Shown here: positions 35,727 through 47,603 of the stretch, piece after piece
Numbering within the stretch: the stretch's first letter is position 1
Layout: each line of letters opens with the position of its first letter
NCBI GenBank assembly: GCA_037176845.1
Contig: JAYKXP010000024.1
Coordinates: 496,001-560,000 of the forward strand
Origin: Paramarasmius palmivorus
Taxonomy: Eukaryota; Basidiomycota; Agaricomycetes; Agaricales; Marasmiaceae
Length of the DNA stretch: 64,000 bases
Direction of reading: 5' to 3'
Program-made: the position numbers and the translations under genes
The notes under the pieces: model-generated
Database searches by the model: none
Seen by the model: only the letters and a program-made list of their open reading frames with translations
What the model was told of the DNA's origin: nothing

Positions 35727-35988
35727 GCTCGGTCGTCGTGGTTGATGATGAAAAAAGACTGTGGTCCAGTGCCCCGGACCACATCTCAGGGCGCCTACTT
35801 TGGCGCTTTTTAGCGTTGAGTACTGGGTCTTCGCTCGTTCACAACTCGTTAAATTAAATGGGCATGTATATTTGCGCAATACGAATCGATGGACGATGCA
35901 CTGGAGCGTATATCGTATTGCAAATGAAAGTTGAATATATATATAAAGCCACACGCAGTATGATACAGGTAAGAACATGTACAAATTA

Positions 35989-38413
35989 TTACAGGTCATA
36001 AACAACCCTCGCACTAACCCAGGGGTATGGATAATTATGTTGGTAAAAGTTGCGCACAGTGCGACGAGCGAGACGGGGTATCGTGGCATATGAGGCTCCC
36101 AGCTAAAAATACGAGAATGAGCAAGGCTACTTTCTCCATAACTGGCATCAGCGACTCACCACTACCTGGTGTTTTGTATCGAAGAAATCTGTGGAATACC
36201 TGTAGATAGCCGGGTGTGAGCTTAAACAGTGCTGGACTTTAACGGGGAATACTTACCCAGTGAACAGTTTAGTAGGCACCAGTCCTTCATGGTTGTCAAA
36301 CACAGTTGAAGTCCACTCCCAGACGCCACCATTGGATCCTTTCCCCTGATTAATGTCTAAACCAGCAGTGGCCCTACAGATGACAGGTGAGCTCACTATA
36401 AGATACGCACACACAGCAAGATGACTTACGGGACAGGATGCCAGTGTCTAAAGCAAGGAAGCTATGAGTTATTTGTCTGAGGAGTTGACATGAACCATAC
36501 CTAAACCCAACATTGGCGCCGCCCTCGAAGCCAACGTCATATGTGTCGAAGAAGAGACGTAGCTCAGGTTCTGTCGGGAGACGACCGCCTTTCGATCGAG
36601 CATATGCAAGCAAATCATCGTAGGATGTGAGAACAGGCCAGTGCTGGGCTATGTTCATGGGAACTGGTCCGTATAGCGTTCGCACCTGAAAGTTCAATCA
36701 ATAAAGATTTAACTAGAGCACGGGAACAATAATTACCTGTAGCTGCCCGTCTTCTTCAGCCCAGCTCTTGGGCATTGGTACCTTCCCTTTACCCTCTCTC
36801 CAGAAGACCTCAAACTCGCCATTGGAGACAGGCCGCCACTCAGCGCGGAAGGCGCCTACAGACACGCTTCTAGGAGGACTTTCATTGTCCCAACCGTATT
36901 CGTGATCTTGGACGTTCAACTTGAGCTCTCCGATGTCATCCCCTTCAGAGTCCTGGTGCCCAAGCACCAAGTCAGCGGGGCCAAGGGTCGCATATGGAGT
37001 AGAAGGAGGTGGGACTTGGTTGAATTGGTCGGCGAGCAAAGACCATGGTGGAATAGTGAACCCAGGAGGTGGGAGAGTGCCTGTGCCGGCACGTTGGATG
37101 AGCATGTAAAGTAAAGTCTGCATAGATCCAAATTGCTGAGCACATTGACATATACTGAACGCCGGGAACACTTACCTCGACATGGAAACCCTCATGTTCG
37201 TAAGTCATTACCAATGTTCGAGCGATGTTACGTGTAAACTCGCGCTTTCCTTTGTTGAGGTCGTCGTAGAGACGTGCCAGTCTGGCACGAACACCGTCTC
37301 GGAATTGGATGATGGTTTCGATATTGGGCCAGTCTTCGTCTCGTTCGGGAACTTCGGAGTGATTCTACAACGGCGTCCATAAGTATTCTTAAGTTTGGGA
37401 GAACATGATCTACGTACATGGCAATGATCTGGGTCATCGACATGAGGATCGATACCGCGCTGTGTAGACCAGGATGTCAGAGGAAGGGAATTGTGTATAC
37501 CACAGGAATTGCATACCTCGAAAATATTCCAAAAGTACTTGGGTTCGGTTGCCTCGCCGCCGATAGCTTTGGAAAGAAGCATGTCCAAAAACCTATTCGT
37601 AATGATGAATATAGTCCCACCTACTATTGTTTGTTGAATACCTACGTCGGTATATGGCCTATATAGAAAAGACACTTGTGTCGAAGATCAATAGGCTTCT
37701 GATGCAACATCTCCTGGGGGATCATCTTGAGCGTAACCAAATCCCAGATTGCCCAGAGACGATCCCATTCTTCGAGAGTGGGTATATTCCCAATGGTGCT
37801 CTTGAGCTCAAGAGCACCGGGAGGTGTCGGGGAGAGTGGATTATAACATGGTGTATGAGAAAGTGGCGGGAAGGCGACATGCGGACGTTCGAGGATGTAT
37901 AAGGAACTGCCATCTTGATATGCGAATGAAATAATGGGGCGTAGTAGAGCAATGGAGAAAGTCAAGAGAATATCGGCATCGTCCTGGGGCGCCTGCAGGG
38001 CGAATGTTAGCCAATGTTCCAGAGATTACGAGAAGAAAAGAGTTCACCTCTGCAGGAAAGCTGGTCTCAAGAGCTGTCGATGTGAGATATTCGGTCTGAT
38101 CCCACTTGTGGACAGACCATTCATTATTCTTCGAATCTGCAAGGCGAAGTCCAAGAACTCCGTCCGAAACATGATTCTTGAACAAATGCCGCAGCAAATC
38201 TGCACTGAGTGCTGTCTTCGACAATTGAACGCAGCACTGTGGATGGGGAAACGCTGTGGCATCCGAGGTGGTGGATACTGAAGAAGATGAGCGGCTATGC
38301 TCCGACTCAGTGTCAGAGTCAGAAACTGATGGCGCGGGTGAAGTTGACGAGAAAGAGTGCTGATTAGCACCGAAGGTGAACGGGTCAGATACGACAGAAA
38401 ATATCGAGGTCAT
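35989..38413 (-). CDS. Ergothioneine-synthase-like protein (DinB plus FGE-sulfatase domains) lacking the methyltransferase domain
   Basis: EgtB-type iron enzymes join a thiol donor to trimethylhistidine. Fungal Egt1 normally fuses an N-terminal SAM methyltransferase to this module. Here the ATG at 38413 is followed by about 120 Ser-rich and acidic residues and no SAM motif. The synthase module is then complete: IPTLEEWDRLWAIWDLVTLK, LGHIPTFLDM-type segment, YFWNIFERGIDPHVDDPDHC, and the metal-binding YEHEGFHVETLLYML (HxxxH). It continues with VPMPKSWAEEDG, GGRLPTEPELRLFF, GGANVGF, GGVWEWTSTVFDNHEG, YSTDFFDTKHQVV and the ending RNFYQHNYPYPWVSARVVYD. At least six introns are present. Either the histidine methylation step is encoded elsewhere or this is a paralogue with another substrate. 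Confidence 0.85.
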
Positions 38414-38455
38414 TCTGGAGCTATCGGATGGGAAGGGGTGCAAAAATTGCCAAAT

Positions 38456-38941
38456 TTATATTGCGCACAAAACGTACAACAAGGCCAAATCTACTATCCA
38501 AACCACCCCAGAACGTGACCAGACTGTAGGATCCGGACAGACGTCCACCGCAAACGAACAAGACACGGAAACGGAGCCCCTGATACCACGATTAATACGA
38601 ATTACTTGGGGTGGAGTAAGGTGACGAGCCAATGGGAAAGCAGCGGTGAAGCAAATGACCATGCTTCCTATCGCTAGCAGCATTGATAACCATATTCGAG
38701 GGTGCCAATGGAAGGGTAGCTCGCTGCCAAGGGCGGCAATGATAACGGATAATCGTAATAAGCCACGATGGCGACGCGTAGGGTATGATCCGATGTACCG
38801 GGAAGAAGACAGGGAGTATGGTTGCTGGGAACCAACAGGGGGCAGGGAGGGGAATGTGATGAGGAAAGGGTATTGCCAGAGAGAAAAGGTCATTGGACCC
38901 ATGAATGATGCTCGTGGAATCTTGAAAACTTGAGAATACAT
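38456..38941 (-). CDS. Possible small membrane protein, weak call
   Basis: An ATG-to-stop frame of 161 codons. The translation has three or four hydrophobic stretches (LLRLSVIIAALGSELPF; IWLSMLLAIGSMVICFTAAF; VVWIVDLALLYVLCAI), so a membrane protein is possible. No family is recognised. A frame of this length could arise by chance, and the 5' end may belong to an upstream exon near 38980-39170. The end lies 43 bp from the start of the ergothioneine-synthase-like gene. Confidence 0.25.
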   Translation of the reverse strand: MYSQVFKIPRASFMGPMTFSLWQYPFLITFPSLPPVGSQQPYSLSSSRYIGSYPTRRHRGLLRLSVIIAALGSELPFHWHPRIWLSMLLAIGSMVICFTAAFPLARHLTPPQVIRINRGIRGSVSVSCSFAVDVCPDPTVWSRSGVVWIVDLALLYVLCAI

Positions 38942-39742
38942 TGTGCGAAGGCAAACGTGAGGTGAGAAGCAGTCATAGTATAGTCGCCGCAGGCCCTTCC
39001 GACAACTCGATGCCAGGGGATTGGATAGTTGAATTTCGAGACCGTATTGGATCTGTAGAAGTGGATTAGACTCAGAGAAAATCGGAACTCACGTGTACCC
39101 CCAGTGACCCTAGTTTGAACTCGAGAAATGCCTTTTCTACGCCTCACATTCCAAGAGAAAGGTAGAGATTGCTTCACTCATGGGAATCAAGATGGTGGTC
39201 GGAAAGCAAGTTCAAATCAACGCCTGTTGGTTTTGTATACTTTATAGCGATGGCGTGCTATGGTGCCATTCACCAGGTCGATTGCGTGCTCAGCGCTCAA
39301 TGAAAGGTCAGGTGACCTTTACGCGTCCTCAATCGAGACGCGACCTGACGCGACGAGAAACCCCTTAAGCTTTGTACAATACAAAGCCTGCTGCCTAGCC
39401 TTGGAAATTCAACTCCGTGCATTCTGATAAGCTGAGCATCGAACAAAAGTTGTGAGTGGTCAACAACAGAGAGGCGGAGACAAGTGATTGATTGGTAGCT
39501 ACATAGACTCATAGGCCTTATGAAGTGCAACTGTCTAGTCCATATCCTCTACAGACTCATGATCGAGTCTAGTTCTCTCGAGTAGTAAGTACGTGAAGTT
39601 AATGCACCGCTATGACAACGAATGCTCGCATCTCACACCGACAGCAAGATGCTACGGCGGTTGATGCAGACCCATACATTGTCAACTTGATACAATATTT
39701 ATTTTAAGTAATAACATGCGCACGGGCATGTAACCCCCATAG
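38942..39742. other. Non-coding or unresolved stretch
   Basis: About 800 bp with only short ORFs. It contains the 18-bp palindrome at 39303-39320 and, directly after it, three ACGCG-type cores (TTTACGCGTCC, AGACGCGAC, TGACGCGAC). No gene is recognised. Confidence 0.4.
39303..39320. repeat. Perfect inverted repeat AAAGGTCA-GG-TGACCTTT
   Basis: Eight-base arms with a two-base centre, resembling a dimeric transcription-factor site. ACGCGT starts at the next base (39321). It is too short to be a stable terminator by itself. Confidence 0.5.
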
Positions 39743-40480
39743 TCACTCCTTCAAGTTTAGCATGGCAATGACTGGGTAAAATGGCCTGGAAATCGAGGCG
39801 CGACAGGAACAACAATATCTATCGGAGCTCGTTGCTAGGCTTTCTGACCAAGACAAGAGGAGATACGAATGAATATAGATGAATATCTGAGCCTCTGCAT
39901 TTTTAGAAGGCATCGAAATTTGTCGTGGATGGGGATGGTAGAACGAAATGAAGACGGTGATGCGCCAGCGGCAATCTCGGCTCCGTTTTTGCCGGATGAG
40001 CTGCCAGACGAACTGGGTTTCACCACTACTCCCATCATCAGGTCTCACGGCAAAACTTAAAAGCTTGAAAACGAGATTGTATCTCGTTCCTCCATAAACC
40101 GTGCATCGCCTTGAGTGGTCGGAATAGGACTCAGACGTTTCCTCCAAAGAGACAACCCCGACTCCCCACAAAGTTAATCCAAAGCTATCCCCGAGCCTGA
40201 CGTTCTCACCTATTTTCAGACAGGTTCCAGCCATGAACACTACAATGTTCATATTGACACGATTGCAACGTCGGGGTGCGGAATTGCTATTCTCGAAAAG
40301 GACAATAGAGAACGACAAGAGGCGGCAGTTACTTGCGCTCTGACCAAGCACTGACCCGCTTTTCCGTCGCGGCGCGCATGCAGGCGTGTTTTTGTCAGTG
40401 AATTCACTAATTATTAATAATTTGGCAGTGTCATTCCGGATGTTCATGACAACTATCCCGTCTCCTGTTTCTGGATCCAT
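39743..40480 (-). CDS. Hypothetical protein, possibly a partial or decayed gene
   Basis: A stop-free frame of over 245 codons from the ATG at 40480 (MDPETGDGIVVMNIRNDTAK). This is long for chance, though not impossible in 64 kb. The first 140 residues look like a soluble folded protein (KLLIISEFTDKNTPAC; CLKIGENVRLGDSFGLTLWG; SRRCTVYGGTRYNLVFKLLS). The remainder looks less protein-like, so an intron near 40040-40060 is possible. No family is recognised. It is divergent from asparagine synthetase, with about 65 bp between ATGs. Confidence 0.35.
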   Translation of the reverse strand: MDPETGDGIVVMNIRNDTAKLLIISEFTDKNTPACAPRRKSGSVLGQSASNCRLLSFSIVLFENSNSAPRRCNRVNMNIVVFMAGTCLKIGENVRLGDSFGLTLWGVGVVSLEETSESYSDHSRRCTVYGGTRYNLVFKLLSFAVRPDDGSSGETQFVWQLIRQKRSRDCRWRITVFISFYHPHPRQISMPSKNAEAQIFIYIHSYLLLSWSESLATSSDRYCCSCRASISRPFYPVIAMLNLKE

Positions 40481-40546
40481 ATAATTAGGATTGGCAATCG
40501 ACACTCTTGTGCCATTATTTCCTGTTCCATTACTCCTTGACTATCG

Positions 40547-42975
40547 ATGTGCGGAATAACTGTTGTCAAGCATCTCTCTAGTGCTCCAATTACTGAAGAC
40601 AACGCTACTCTCGATAGTCAGCTTCGAGCTTCCATTAAAGCTATTGAGCATCGAGGACCAGACGATTCTGGTATCTACATCTCTGAAGATGGTTCTCTTG
40701 GTACGTTCTCCTCTGACACTGATTGGATTATCCTTATTCGTCATTCAGGCATGGGCCATGCTCGCTTGTCAATCATCGACCTTCCAGGGGGGCACCAACC
40801 TTTGCATGACACGACCAACACAATACACGCCGTCGTTAATGGCGAGCTCTACAACTATGCCGACATCCGAAAGGAGCTGGAGTGCAAAGGGTACAAGTTT
40901 CAGTCATCTGTGGATTCGGAACTTGTCATTCTTCTGTATGTCTCACTTAAACTGCGTCTCACCTATTATTGAAGTTACTCGTTCAACATTTAGATACCAA
41001 ACATATGGGCAGAACTTTATACATCATCTCCGTGGAGAGTTCGCCTTTGTCTTGTATGATTCCAAGCGACAGTTCCTTATGGCCGCCAGAGATCGCTTTG
41101 GCATCAAACCTTTGTATCATACCGTCGTAGACGGGAAGCTCATGATTGCCAGCGAGATGAAGGCTTTCATGGCACTAGGCTGGAAGCCTGAATGGGATCT
41201 GGAGAGCATCATGCAGCTAGGGGAGTACAGTGACAACCGAACGGTGTTCAAGGGTGTTTACAAGGTATTCGAATTGTCCCAACGACAGTCTAGACACTTA
41301 TTGTATTTGTACAGTTTGGTCCTGGTCATCTTTTGACGTGTAGTCGCAATGGTCACATCGAAAATCGTACATATTGGGATCATGAATATCCCAATGCGTC
41401 CATAGAGGATACTCGTTCCATCGATGAGATGGTTGAGGGCGTCAGGCAACGTCTGGTCGACGCAGTCCGCGTTCGATTACGTTCTGATGTACCTTTGGGA
41501 GTGTACCTCAGCGGGGGTATAGACAGCGCATCAGTTGCAGGGATCGCTTCGGCTCTTCTGAAGGAGAAGAACCCCAACGCTAAGTTGATGACCTTTACAC
41601 TAGCATTCCCCGGTGAGTATGGCTTCAAAGTTCACGTTATGCGCATGTAGGCTGAATCGTACGTGACACATAGGCCGGAAGGACCTTGATGAAGGTCCGG
41701 TCGCGCAACGGATGGCCGAGTCGATTGGTGCAGAAATGCACATGGTTGCTCCGACAGAGGATGATCTAGTGCGACAATTCCCAAAGGCCGTCTACCATAC
41801 TGAACAACCTATGATGTCTTTCCAAGGCACGGGTAAGATGATTCTGTCGCAGTACGTTCACGATAATGGGTACAAGGTGGTACTGACGGGAGAGGGCTCT
41901 GATGAAATCTTCGGCGGTTACTATTTCTTCATGCCAGATTTCCTTCGTGCGGCTGATCCAGCCGCCCGACGGCTCGGTATCCCGCTTTTGAGCGAGAAGG
42001 AACGGGTCAAAGCGTTCAACAAACACGAATCTTCGGAGCTTCGCCAGGACCACGTCTCATTGACAAAGGTTGACTTTCAGGAAGGGCAACTCGGTCGAGA
42101 TCTTCTGGGAGGTATCAGCACGCTTGCGATGGTTTCGGCTATGAGATTCCATGATGATGCATTCAAGGAGATCGAATCTATGCCTAGGACAGATCCTACC
42201 GTTGTTGGAGCCGAGGGTATCATGCCAGATGTTAGGCGTAAGATGTGTAATGGACAATGGCATCCCCTCAATTCGGCTTTGGTGTGTTCAATAAATATCT
42301 GTAACCTCAGCTTGGGCTAAAAGATACAACAGTACACGATGTCCAGGACAGTCCTTCGAAACATCCTTCTCAACGCTCTAGGTGACCGTTCAGAGATGGC
42401 CAATTCGATCGAGGGCCGTACGCCTTTCTTGGACCATCATCTGGTGGAGTTTGTGAACACATTACCACCGTGAGTGTAATATTGCATAAATGGACGAATC
42501 CTGACAAGTATCTCCAAGATCTGTGAAGATCATGCCGTCCCTAGTCTACCATGAAACCAACGGGATCAATGATCATGCCGCCGATGTCGTGAATGGACGC
42601 TGTCGCGAGTGGAACTTTACCGAAAAATGGGTTATGAGAGAAGCTGTCAGGCCATTTGTTACAGATGAGATTTACAGGCGTGTCAAGATGCAGTACAACG
42701 CACCTTTATCTGCGCCACAGCCCGAAGACAAGGGATCAAAAACGCGAGTATTCACTCCGCTCCAAATCATGTTCAAGACAAGACTCACGAAAGAAGCAAT
42801 CGAGAAGCTTGGATGGGCTAGATGGGAGTACGTTGAGGGTGTCATAAAGGGATATCTGGAAGCATCGGAATGCCCACCCGATGGCGGATTGGACAAACGA
42901 GCAAGGATTTTGCTTACGTTCGTCAGTTTTGTGGTATTACAGGAGAGATTCCAGGTTTCGGCCTGGACTGCTTAA
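40547..42975 (+). CDS. Asparagine synthetase (glutamine-hydrolysing)
   Basis: Makes asparagine from aspartate, glutamine and ATP. The ATG at 40547 gives MCGITVV, so Cys2 becomes the N-terminal nucleophile of the glutaminase domain after Met removal. Glutaminase motifs are IEHRGPDDSG, MGHARLSIIDL, VVNGELYNY and a RGEFAFVLYDSKRQ block. The synthetase domain shows the ATP loop VYLSGGIDSASVAG, VLTGEGSDEIFGGYYFF and NSIEGRTPFLDHHLVEF. Introns fall near 40700-40748, 40936-40993, 41266-41318, 41613-41672, 42281-42330 and 42470-42524. The C-terminus ends LLTFVSFVVLQERF-like. It belongs to the long AsnB-type form of about 650 residues. It may be the housekeeping enzyme or a paralogue; nothing nearby indicates a biosynthetic cluster. 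Confidence 0.93.
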
Positions 42976-43213
42976 GAAAGGCAGCCGTGTACTGTAAATG
43001 ATAATTGTATAGTAGCACATCCTAATCCTAAATTTCCATTGGTCGCAGTTGACATCTCTATGAAGCTGCCAGTGAGCGCTGAACACCGCGTTCAAGACCG
43101 CGTTATTTCCACATGATTTCCGGAATTCGCTCACTTCCACCGGTCGACATTCACTGGCAGTTTAGAGGCTCGTTTCGATCGCGTCTGCCGTCTATTGGCG
43201 CGAAGTTTGACTC

Positions 43214-46200
43214 ATGCCTCGTAGAGCCCGCATCCATTTCGTTTCTCTTCGTTCATCATTGGTGAATCTTCCTATTTCAATCTATGGCCCTCTTCTGGAA
43301 CGAAGCATAGTGCGCAATCTCTCCCTCTCTTCCTGGCTCTTGGAAAAGTTGATGATTCATTCTCTTTAGCGTCCTCAATCTCTTGCAGTTCACTTGACGC
43401 TAGTTCCATCGAATCCAAAATCACCGAAGAATGAAGCTTATGTCGGATGGACAGGAATGGCTTCGGCTTCGTCCTTGGCTCAGTTCAACTCGGCGAGCTC
43501 GGGAGAAAAGGGATTGGAAACTATAGAGATTGACCCTCAGTACGCTCAGGGATTGGGATTTTCACAAGGGGACACTGTATGTCAACTCTTATGTGTCTTT
43601 GAGATGGCTAATGCGTTTCCCAGGTGGAAATAGGCTTGGTGTACGACATGGCAGTGGCAAAATCGGTGGGGACAGAGCCCTTGACATCTGATGACTGGGA
43701 AATTATTGTAGGTTATCTCTTTCTCTTTCAATGCGTGTCACTGACTCGCGACAAGGAAATTCATGCTTCGCACGTCGAATCCACGTTGTTGTCACAAGTC
43801 CGGGTAGCAAGAATAGGGCAAGAGATTGATGTCTGGGTATTGGGAAGAACGAGAGTAAGGCTGAAAGTTGGTGCGTGAATGAAGAGTTTTTGTTATAAGG
43901 ACAAACCCTGACTTTATCGACCAGTCTCTCTCGACCCTCAGTCCAAAAACAATGCACTTCTACTCAGCACTAATACCGAAGTCTCGATTGCACCGAAAAC
44001 TCACAAACGTCAACAGAAGATGCCCTCGTCCTCCCAGAACGCTGTTCCGGAGTCTGAATCTCAGCAGCACACATCTACCGTCGGTCCGGAAACTCGTTCA
44101 ATCGCTCTGCGTGTTTTACCTTCTCGGCTTAGCACATACGCACAATTCTCTTACGACGGGCCGGAGACTCTTGCCTTTGTATCATCCATCACTTTTAGCA
44201 AGCTATATCCAGACAAACCTATCGGTCCCACTTCGACAGATTTCTACCGAGTCAAGGTCAGGCGCTTACATCCGCCCGCCGACCCCACGGGTGATTCTGG
44301 TAGCATATCTGAACCGGAGCCAACTGCTAAGGTTTTGAATCCTGGCGAGCAGAAGTCTTCCAAAGCGGCATCTACCTCTGCAGACGAATTTGATGCTGTA
44401 TATGTTAAACCCGCGCCAGGCATCCTTAGTGGACATGTGGTATTCGCAACTTTGCCGCAAGGTGTAGAGGACTGGGACCTCATCAGGTAGGACTTCCAAT
44501 GACATTTGGAACTAGAAAGCTTATGTATTTGTATGAAGAGTCGTCGTTACCCCCAATGACAAGACTTTTTCATTGAAAAATTCTATTCCGGAGACTCGGA
44601 CCACTGTCAGCCACATTACCGAGTGAGTTTTTACAGTCGTACAGCTTGAAATGACTGAAGATCGGATAGCTCTGGTTTCCTTGCTGGTGTTGATGACATC
44701 CTCAAGCGCTGTACAGACTTCTGTACGCGCAAGTTAGCTATTCATGGAGCTAAAACAAACGTACGCGGAGGTGGGCAATTTCGGGTTGTATAAGTATTCT
44801 TCTCATCATTATCTAGTTTCTTCGCTATTGATTACTGGGCGACCCGGCGTCGGAAAAACATCTATAATCAAGAGTGTCGCGAAGGCATTGCAAGAAAATC
44901 CAAAAACGTACACATGTACGTCTTTGATTTTACTATATACTTCCCGAGGTTAACCTGTTGCAGATACGTTATACGTTGATGTTGCACCACTGGCAGAAAA
45001 ACCGATTACTACTGTGAAAAATCTATTCAAGTTTTGGTTTGAGAAAGCATTCTGGCATAAACCGACAATACTCGTTCTTGATAATCTACACGAGCTCCTG
45101 GGTACAGAACTCGAGGTGGGTATTGATTCACCCTTTTCAAGTCATGGCCTTAACAGCTGTGCGTTAGCACACAGACTCGTTCCGTACACGACATATTACC
45201 GAACTATTTCTATCGATATTCTCTGCGTCCCAGCGTACGGCTGCATCTAATGCAAAAGGGATTATTATGCTTGCTACCGCACCATCTGCAGCCGCACTTC
45301 ATCCTCTGATAAGCACGGCCCATATATTTGAGGAAGTAGTAAGCGTTACTCCGCCCAACAAGGACGCTCGACGAGATGTACGTTTGTCCTATCACTTTTC
45401 TCCGCGCCGTTTACCCTCAAACAATCCTTGAACAGATCCTTTCAAAACTCGTGCAAAACCATATGAAGCACGCTACAAATCTCCGTCAGGACACCATGAA
45501 TCCTTTGAACTTTACTTATCTAGCCACGCAGACTGAGGGTTATTCAGCAACGGACTTGCAGGATTTGGTGTCTAGGGCTATACACCAGGTGGTCATGAAG
45601 ATTGCGTTGGAACAGAAAGACGTCGGTCCAAAGCTTTCCGTTCATCCACCAAGAAGCTGACATACTCTGCCCGTGTTTCGCAGCCCGTACTTACTATGGC
45701 TGATTTCGAAGAAGCAAAAGCAGGGTTTGTGCCCTTGTCGCTACGAGATATCAAGCTAGAGAAATCGGAAGTTTCGTGGAGTGATATCGGAGGCAAGTGC
45801 TTTCCTTGTGTAACATGGGTCTGTGCCAATACTGTGCGTGCCAGGTCTCGCGGAAACGAAGCGAGTGCTGAGGGAAACATTGGAATGGCCAACAAAGTAT
45901 GGTCCAATATTTGCACAGTCACCTCTGCGGCTTCGTTCAGGGTGTGTAGTCCGTGAAATTTCTGTATTTAGGATGATTGACATCCTTACCTACAGCCTGT
46001 TGTTGTACGGATATCCTGGATGCGGCAAGACCTTATTGGCGTCGGCCGTTGCAAAGGAGTGCGGATTGAATTTCATAGGCGTCAAGGGGCCTGAAATATT
46101 GAACAAGTATATAGGTGAAAGTGAGAAGACGGTACGGAACTATAGTCACTACGAGATGGGGATTGTGGTTAACCACTTTCTAGGTTCGGGATATATTTGA

Positions 46201-47266
46201 GCGTGCAAGTTCTGCGAAACCATGTGTCCTGTTTTTTGACGAGTTTGATTCCATCGCCCCAAAGAGGTTCGTTCCTTTCTGTGGGATGTTCACCCATATC
46301 TAACAAGAGATATTGTGTAGAGGACATGATAGTACCGGTGTAACAGACAGAGTGGTCAACCAGTTATTGACACAAATGGATGGTGCCGAAGGACTTGATG
46401 GAGTATATGTCCTGGCTGCTACTAGGCAAGTGGTAGCCAATGATAAGGCGTTCATGCACTCACTATTTTGATTATAGTCGCCCAGACCTGATCGACTCGG
46501 CACTACTTCGTCCGGGACGATTGGACAAATCGCTTCTCTGTAACATGCCAAACTACGAGGAGAGGCAAGACGTATGTTGCCATCTGCAATTCATTCATCA
46601 AATCTCAACCGACCCCTCTAGATCCTTCGCGCTGTCAGCCGGAAGATGAAGGTGTCTGCATCAGTAGATTTCGACGAAGTCGCAGGAGCAACCGAAGGGT
46701 TTTCGGGGGCCGACCTTCAAGCGCTCATGTACAATGCACATCTTGAAATGGTGAACGCTTCAATAGCCGCGTCCAGTCAAGATGAATCGATACCCGAGAA
46801 GCCCGACGAGGAATCTGTCGAATTCAACGCGTTCGGAGGATCACTGGATGCTAAGAAAGCTCTGAGCAAAGCTGAACTCGCTGCCCTACAGAGACGGGTT
46901 CGTTTTCTGCATTATGCCCAACTTAACAGCTAATGTTATTATGCCCCTTAGCTGCGACAAGTCCAGTTGGCTACGAGGTCTCGCGGCGCCCAAACTATGA
47001 AAGCTTCAAAACGTGTAGACTCTCCATCCCATCGTGAGATTACTCAAGACTCCATACGCCGCGTGTTGCGCACGACGCGTCCATCTGTATCTGTAGAAGA
47101 AAGGATTCGTCTTGATAGGATGTAAGTAACGAGTCCAGCAGCGTCCTTTGGCCTTATTAGAACCTTTCACCCAAACAGATATGGCGCCTTCATCGATGAT
47201 CGTAGTGGAGAGATGCCGGTTCCACCAGACGCTGCAGGTATTGGGAACAGGGCTTCTTTAGCTTAG
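43214..47266 (+). CDS. PEX1: Peroxisomal biogenesis AAA+ ATPase Pex1
   Basis: Pex1 and Pex6 form the hexameric motor that extracts ubiquitinated Pex5 from the peroxisome membrane. The start at 43214 gives [20 protein letters not shown], the PEX1 N-domain, continuing after splicing with [13 protein letters not shown] and the second N-subdomain ([20 protein letters not shown]). The D1 AAA domain has Walker [10 protein letters not shown] (near 44840), but its Walker B region reads [11 protein letters not shown], with Asn where a catalytic Glu is usual. The D2 domain has VSWSDIGGL joined across an intron, [31 protein letters not shown], the arginine-finger region and [20 protein letters not shown]-terminal helical domain ([20 protein letters not shown]) and a short tail end at 47264-47266. 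More than twelve short introns are needed. The D1/D2 asymmetry is what the family shows. Confidence 0.93.
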
Positions 47267-47603
47267 TTCATAGAAAACGACGTAGTCCGATATGTATTGT
47301 ACCAGTAAATAGCTGAATGACCTCTTCCGCGAGTAACGCGGGAATCCTTGGGCGTCCCTGGACCAAATGTTCTCACCAATCCATTACCCTTTACCACACC
47401 CATCGCCGATGACTAGCTGCGCAACTGAGAAGCTGAATGAGTCACTTTCCAACCGGGTCAAGGAAAACTAGAATCTGCCATGGCCACGCATTATCAATCT
47501 CTTTCAAAAAAGTCACGCCGTGGGCCGGGACACGTCGAACCAACATATTTAAAGGGTAGCTGCAGGCCGCCGTTTCCTCCATCACCATCTGTTGTTTGGA
47601 CCC
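47267..47603. other. Intergenic region before the decarboxylase gene
   Basis: About 340 bp containing the PEX1 terminator and the presumed decarboxylase promoter. A plus-strand frame from 47480 overlaps it but has no family resemblance and reads through intron 1 of the next gene. Confidence 0.4.
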
